Below, one piece after another: positions 6,219-9,546 of a stretch of DNA of 9,546 nt. Positions within the stretch are counted from its first letter, which is position 1, and each line of letters starts with the position of its first letter. The translations under genes were made by a program, and so were the position numbers. Below the pieces are notes generated by a model that had not been told where the DNA came from, ran no database searches, and saw only the letters and a list, made by a program, of their open reading frames with translations. Source of the stretch: JBHHZM01 sp046758065 (GTDB taxonomy: Bacteria > Pseudomonadota > Alphaproteobacteria > JAAXGF01); assembly GCA_046758065.1 (NCBI GenBank), contig JBHHZM010000117.1, positions 1-9,546 on the forward strand, written 5' to 3'.

Positions 6219-6327
6219 CGCGTCTCCGCCGCGCAGGCCTTGGGTTCGGCCCGTCCATCCTGCACCGGTTGTCGGCGACTCGCAACATCGCCCTCCGCGC
6301 CGCTTTGATCGGCGGAATATTATGTTT
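6219..6327 (-). other. Intergenic spacer between the DUF2333 gene and uspA-like gene
   Basis: On the minus strand this holds a small hairpin, CGCCG with CGGCG around a 7-base loop, shortly after the DUF2333 stop. It also holds a poor promoter-like pair, TTGCGA with CAGGAT 17 bases apart (4 of 6 and 3 of 6 matches). Neither is strong, so read-through from trpS or an internal promoter are both possible. Confidence 0.25.
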
Positions 6328-7281
6328 CTATTTCAAGAGGATATTCGTGATCTCGCGGAGCTGCGTGCGAGCCCGGAGGAGATAGAATCCTTGCGTCGCG
6401 AGATGGCTGGGCAGGAACAGCCCGTCGGGGGCGCCGTTGACGACGACCCAGGGGTCGAGCGTGGCGGCGGCGCGGAAGCTCGCGAGCATCTGTTCCCAGG
6501 CGGGTCCAAGGTCGCGATCGTCGAGGACGTTGCGGAAATCGACGGCGAGTTCGCGCAACAGCAGGTAATAGGCGTAGAGCCGGCCCTTGACGCCGTAAAA
6601 CAGATCGTCGGCGCGGGTGTCGATCGTCCAGCCCGCATTCTCGCGCAGGTGGCGGTCGAGGGCGGCGGACGACGAGCCGATATCGGCGGCGAAGCGATCG
6701 AGGGTGGCGAGCAGGTTGTCGGTGCGGCGCTCGAAGACGGCTTCGCCGGCCGCGAGCCGTTCGTTGTAACGCGTGAGCGCGCGACGCGCGGCGCGGTACT
6801 GCTGCTCCGACGGGGCGGTTGGCGCCCACGAGGTCGACAGGTCGAAAATCCACACCGTCCCCGAATACTTGAGCAGCCCGGCGGCCTTTTCGAGGTCGGG
6901 ATCGACCTCGCTCGAACCGCGGGTGCGGCCGATCTGATCGGTTAGCTCGATGGCGAAGCGCGACAGCGCGGCGATGATGCCCTGCTGGAAGTTGGGCATG
7001 TTGTCGAGTGCGGCGGCGGGCAGGAAGAAAGGATCGTTCGCGGTCCAGCGGTTGACATCGACCTCGCGCGCGATCAGCGCCGCCGCGATCGCCACGGCGC
7101 GGCTCGCGGCGGGCGGAACGGAGTCCTGGGATACGGCGAAGTCGGGATCGTCGTCGATGCGATGAACCCAGACCATGCCGGCCGGGTAATAGAACGCGAC
7201 GACGGCGACGACCGCCCAGACGAGGCGCAGCCAGCTTCGGCCGCGCCACACCGGGCGCCCGCCGGACGATTCATCGCTCAT
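6328..7281 (-). CDS. DUF2333 family membrane-anchored protein
   Basis: A 317-residue protein of a family with no assigned function (DUF2333). It starts with a short cytoplasmic stretch and one membrane helix (about 17-38, WLRLVWAVVAVVAFYYPAGM). The rest, largely helical, is expected in the periplasm. The most recognisable stretch is RWTANDPFFLPAAALDNMPN (78-97), continuing into FQQGIIAALSRFA and DQIGRTRGSSEVDPDL (115-130); this is the signature that led me to the family. GWTIDTRADDLFYGVKGRLYAYY (217-239) and the C-terminal LPSHLATQGFYLLRARTQLREI are also typical. A GTG at 7290 is in frame, but the purine-rich GGGGAGAGG (7298-7290) is spaced for the ATG at 7281. It lies 34 bases after the trpS stop and so is probably co-transcribed with it. 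An envelope role is inferred from topology only. Confidence 0.88.
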   Translation of the reverse strand: MSDESSGGRPVWRGRSWLRLVWAVVAVVAFYYPAGMVWVHRIDDDPDFAVSQDSVPPAASRAVAIAAALIAREVDVNRWTANDPFFLPAAALDNMPNFQQGIIAALSRFAIELTDQIGRTRGSSEVDPDLEKAAGLLKYSGTVWIFDLSTSWAPTAPSEQQYRAARRALTRYNERLAAGEAVFERRTDNLLATLDRFAADIGSSSAALDRHLRENAGWTIDTRADDLFYGVKGRLYAYYLLLRELAVDFRNVLDDRDLGPAWEQMLASFRAAATLDPWVVVNGAPDGLFLPSHLATQGFYLLRARTQLREITNILLK

Positions 7282-7301
7282 TGGTCGCACCTCTCCCCGC
7301 G

Positions 7302-7315
7302 CGCCCTCGCGGGCG
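7302..7315 (-). other. GNRA-tetraloop hairpin between trpS and the DUF2333 gene
   Basis: Read on the minus strand, CGCCC, GCGA, GGGCG gives a perfect five-base-pair GC stem capped by a GNRA tetraloop directly after the trpS TGA. The ribosome binding site of the DUF2333 gene begins just beyond it. No T-run follows, so it is more likely an RNA-stability or translation element than a terminator. Chance is possible in such GC-rich DNA. Confidence 0.4.
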
Positions 7316-8314
7316 TCATGCGCGCGCGAGTCCCATGATGCCGTGCACCTCGGCGAGGTGGCGACGCGCGATCTTATCGGCGCGCTCGGCGCCGAAGGCG
7401 AGGACCGCGTCGATCTCCCCGGGGTCCGCCATCAGCCGCTTCATCTCGGCGCCGATCGGCCCGAGCGCCGAGACCGCAAGATCGGCGAGATCGCTCTTGA
7501 AGGTCGAGAACGGCGCGCCGTCGTATTGTGCGCAAACCGCGTCGACCGTGCTGCCGTCGAGCGCGGCGTAAATACCGACGAGATTGGCGGCCTCCGGCCG
7601 GCCTTCGAGTCCCCCGGGATCGCCCGGCAACGGATCGGGGTCGGTGCGCGCCTTGCGAATCTTGAGCGCGATCGTATCGGCGTCGTCGGTGAGGTTGATG
7701 CGGGAGTAATCCGATGTGTCGGACTTGCTCATCTTCTTCGAACCGTCGCGCAGCGACATCACCCGCGTCGCCGCGCCGATGATCTGCGGCTCGGGCAGCG
7801 GGAAGCAATCGACGCCGAACTGCCGGTTGAAGGCGCCGGCGATATCGCGCGACAGCTCGAGGTGCTGTTTCTGGTCGTCGCCGACGGGCACGTGGGTCGC
7901 CTTGTAGAGCAGGATGTCGGCGGCCATCAGTACGGGATAGGCGTACAGCCCGAGAACCGCGTTGTCGCGGTGCTTGCCCGCTTTTTCCTTGAACTGCGTC
8001 ATGCGGTTGAGCCAGCCGAGCGGCGTCACGCAGGAAAGCAGCCAGCAGAGCTCGCTGTGGCCCGCAACCGCGCTCTGGTTGAAGATGATGCACTTTTGGC
8101 GATGGATCCCCGCGGCGAGCAGCCCGGCGGTCACCTCGCGGACGTTGCGGCGCAGCGTCTCGGGGTCCTGCTTCACGGTGACGGCGTGAAGATCGACGAT
8201 GCAGTAGATCGACTCGAAGGTCTCCTGCAGCGACACCCAGTTGCGGATCGCGCCGAGATAGTTGCCGAGGTGCAGGTTGCCGGTGGGCTGGATGCCCGAG
8301 AAGATGCGATTCAT
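7316..8314 (-). CDS. trpS: Tryptophanyl-tRNA synthetase
   Basis: Class I aminoacyl-tRNA synthetase that charges tRNA-Trp with tryptophan using ATP in the cytoplasm. Its 332 residues match the usual bacterial length. The HIGH motif is present as HLGN (15-18) in QPTGNLHLGNYLGAIRNW. The KMSKS loop is GSKKMSKSD (191-199). YAYPVLMAADILLY (124-137) and VPVGDDQKQHLELSRDIA (142-159) are the conserved tryptophan and dimer-core segments. The ATG at 8314 gives the standard N-terminus MNRIFSGIQPTG, and a TAA lies in frame 45 bases upstream with no other good start between. No clear Shine-Dalgarno precedes it. A good promoter candidate sits at 8362-8390, so transcription can begin independently of murJ. 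Gene order murJ, trpS, then uspA-like is a common alphaproteobacterial arrangement, here with DUF2333 placed between trpS and uspA. Confidence 0.98.
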   Translation of the reverse strand: MNRIFSGIQPTGNLHLGNYLGAIRNWVSLQETFESIYCIVDLHAVTVKQDPETLRRNVREVTAGLLAAGIHRQKCIIFNQSAVAGHSELCWLLSCVTPLGWLNRMTQFKEKAGKHRDNAVLGLYAYPVLMAADILLYKATHVPVGDDQKQHLELSRDIAGAFNRQFGVDCFPLPEPQIIGAATRVMSLRDGSKKMSKSDTSDYSRINLTDDADTIALKIRKARTDPDPLPGDPGGLEGRPEAANLVGIYAALDGSTVDAVCAQYDGAPFSTFKSDLADLAVSALGPIGAEMKRLMADPGEIDAVLAFGAERADKIARRHLAEVHGIMGLARA

Positions 8315-8361
8315 GGTTTGAAGTCTGGGCTCGAAATCTGGACGCTGTTTGATGCGGCGCC

Positions 8362-8390
8362 GTTATCGCCTCTCGTCCCCGCCCGGTCAA
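8362..8390 (-). promoter_or_regulatory. Probable sigma-70-type promoter of trpS
   Basis: On the minus strand TTGACC (8390-8385) and GATAAC (8367-8362) are spaced by exactly 17 bases, matching 5 of 6 and 4 of 6 consensus positions. The predicted start point near 8355 leaves about 40 bases of leader before the trpS ATG. This is the best promoter match I found in the window and lies wholly in the murJ-trpS gap. Confidence 0.55.
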
Positions 8391-8412
8391 GCGGCGCGGG
8401 TCGCCCGATCGC

Positions 8413-9546
8413 TCACCCGCCCTGGCGGCGCAGCATGGCGCGCAGCTCGCCCAGCCGCGCCGCGCCGGTAAGCTGGGCGCAGAGCCCGAACACCGCGACG
8501 CCGCCGGCGACCAGCGCGGCGAGCGCGGCGACGCGCATCCCGGTCGCGCCGGCGAAGGCGGTTTCGAGCGGGACCATCAGGCCGACGAGCGCCGCCGCCA
8601 TCAGCGCGCTCGACAGCGCCTGGCGGGGAAGCCGAGCGCGGAGGCGCGAATCGAGCACGAGATGGCCGCGGCGCCTGAGAACCACCCACATCAGCCCGGC
8701 CTGGAGCCAGGACGCGAGCGTGGTCGCCAGGGCGATGCCGACATGGGCGAGCGGCCAGACGAGGGCGAGGCTGAGGCCGATGTTGACCGCCACGGCGGCG
8801 AGCGAGACCTTGAACGGGGTCGTGGTGTCCTCGCGGGCGAAGAAGGCGGGCGACAGCACCTTGACCAGCACGAAGGCGGGGAGGCCGAAGGCGAAGGCGG
8901 CGAGCGCCATCGCCGTGGCCGCGGCGTCGGCCGCGGAAAAGGCGCCGCGCGCGAACAGCACGTCGACGATCGGTCCGGGGACGACGGCGAGCGCCGCCGC
9001 CGCCGGCAGCGTGAGCAGTGCCGCGACTTCGAGCGCGCGCGACTGCGCCTCGCCGGCGGCCTGCGCGTCCCCGCTGCGCAGGCTGCGCGACAGCGCCGGC
9101 AGCAGCGCCGTGCCGATGGCGATGCCGACCACGCCCAGGGGAAGCTGGTAGACCCGGTCGGCGTAATAGAGATACGCCACCGCGCCGTCGCGGAAGGTGG
9201 CGATCACGGTGCCGACGAGCAGGTTGATCTGCATCACCCCGGCGGTCAGTCCGAGCGGCACCATCAGGCGCAGCAGCCGACGCACCCCCGGCGTGAGGCA
9301 CGGGCGCGGCAGACGCAGGCGCATGCCGGCGCGGTGGCAGGCGGCGACCAGCCAGACGAACTGCCCGGCGCCGGCGAGAGTCACCCCCCACGCGAGCGCG
9401 TGCCCCGGCGTCGGCCCGGTATCGGCGAAGAACAGCAGCGCGGCGATCAGCACGAGGTTGAGCAGCACCGGCGCAGCGGCCGCGGCGGCGAAGCGGTAGA
9501 GCGCGTTGAGCACGCCGCCCAAGAGCGCGACCAGCGCCATGAACAG
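8413..9546 (-). CDS. murJ: Lipid II flippase MurJ (MviN), N-terminal part outside the window
   Basis: Integral inner-membrane protein of the MOP superfamily that moves lipid II, the peptidoglycan precursor, across the membrane. Of a normal length of about 510-530 residues, 377 are visible; the frame runs open through the right edge (L-F before the internal Met at 9540), so roughly the first 140 residues are missing. Many hydrophobic helices are seen. Family signatures are GGVLNALYRFAAAAAAPVLLN near the visible start, then FRDGAVAYLYYADRVYQLPL followed by GVVGIAIGTALLPALSR. The arginine of YYADR probably corresponds to the essential Arg270 of E. coli MurJ. FAREDTTTPFKVS and GIALATTLASWLQAGLM complete the match. 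Residues needed in the first two helices cannot be checked here. It ends 98 bases before trpS, with a small hairpin just after the stop and a separate trpS promoter candidate. Confidence 0.96.
   Translation of the reverse strand: MFMALVALLGGVLNALYRFAAAAAAPVLLNLVLIAALLFFADTGPTPGHALAWGVTLAGAGQFVWLVAACHRAGMRLRLPRPCLTPGVRRLLRLMVPLGLTAGVMQINLLVGTVIATFRDGAVAYLYYADRVYQLPLGVVGIAIGTALLPALSRSLRSGDAQAAGEAQSRALEVAALLTLPAAAALAVVPGPIVDVLFARGAFSAADAAATAMALAAFAFGLPAFVLVKVLSPAFFAREDTTTPFKVSLAAVAVNIGLSLALVWPLAHVGIALATTLASWLQAGLMWVVLRRRGHLVLDSRLRARLPRQALSSALMAAALVGLMVPLETAFAGATGMRVAALAALVAGGVAVFGLCAQLTGAARLGELRAMLRRQGG

Noticed and set aside
8315..8412. Attenuator or T-box control of trpS
   Set aside because: T-box leaders belong mostly to Firmicutes. 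The gap has no Trp-codon leader peptide or competing hairpins, and the promoter candidate leaves only about 40 bases of leader.
7343..9151. Plus-strand open frame of 602 codons opposite trpS and murJ
   Set aside because: It spans two well-identified minus-strand genes and their gap; it is a shadow.
1..9546. CRISPR array, tRNA or rRNA gene, phage, toxin-antitoxin or defence module
   Set aside because: I saw no regularly spaced direct repeats, no tRNA cloverleaf or rRNA-like blocks, and no integrase, nuclease, helicase or toxin motifs in the frames read.

Overview
The window comes from a high-GC genome, most likely an alphaproteobacterium of the Rhodospirillales type. This rests on the minus-strand gene order murJ, trpS, universal stress protein, which is a familiar alphaproteobacterial neighbourhood, and on family resemblance of the proteins. 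It is not a taxonomic assignment from a marker gene.

Left part (1-2487, plus strand, mosaic). A left-truncated gene of unknown function (1-894) has a helical middle and a beta-rich C-terminal domain with two cysteines. A 60-base hairpin (907-966) follows its stop. Next is a stand-alone class I SAM-dependent methyltransferase (1101-1889) whose base and codon use are clearly less GC-rich than everything else here, with a weak promoter candidate and a good ribosome binding site. Behind it lie a second palindrome (1934-1967) and about 500 bases of scar sequence. The scar includes the last ~40 residues of an IS110-type transposase (2048-2179) and a short hairpin. The left part reads as an insertion-prone junction carrying a probably transferred methyltransferase.

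Right part (2488-9546, all minus strand, read right to left). The 3' three-quarters of murJ (lipid II flippase, cut by the window edge) is followed by trpS, which appears to have its own promoter (TTGACC, 17 bases, GATAAC, at 8362-8390). Then come a DUF2333 membrane-anchored protein, a universal stress protein, and a secreted Sel1-repeat protein. The start codon of the Sel1-repeat gene overlaps the stop codon of the stress gene (TAATG). A roughly 640-base stretch without a convincing gene separates this group from a membrane-anchored Bax-like glucosaminidase (2488-3483), which ends in a small terminator candidate.

How the genes fit together: MurJ and the Bax-like enzyme act on peptidoglycan precursor export and peptidoglycan cleavage. 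TrpS is housekeeping. DUF2333, UspA and the Sel1 protein form a probable trpS-led transcription unit with envelope and stress flavour. I see no CRISPR array, tRNA or rRNA gene, phage module or recognisable defence system. I do not claim a new biological system. The best leads are the DUF2333-uspA-sel1 coupling behind trpS, the low-GC methyltransferase between palindromes, and the long leader ahead of the glucosaminidase gene.
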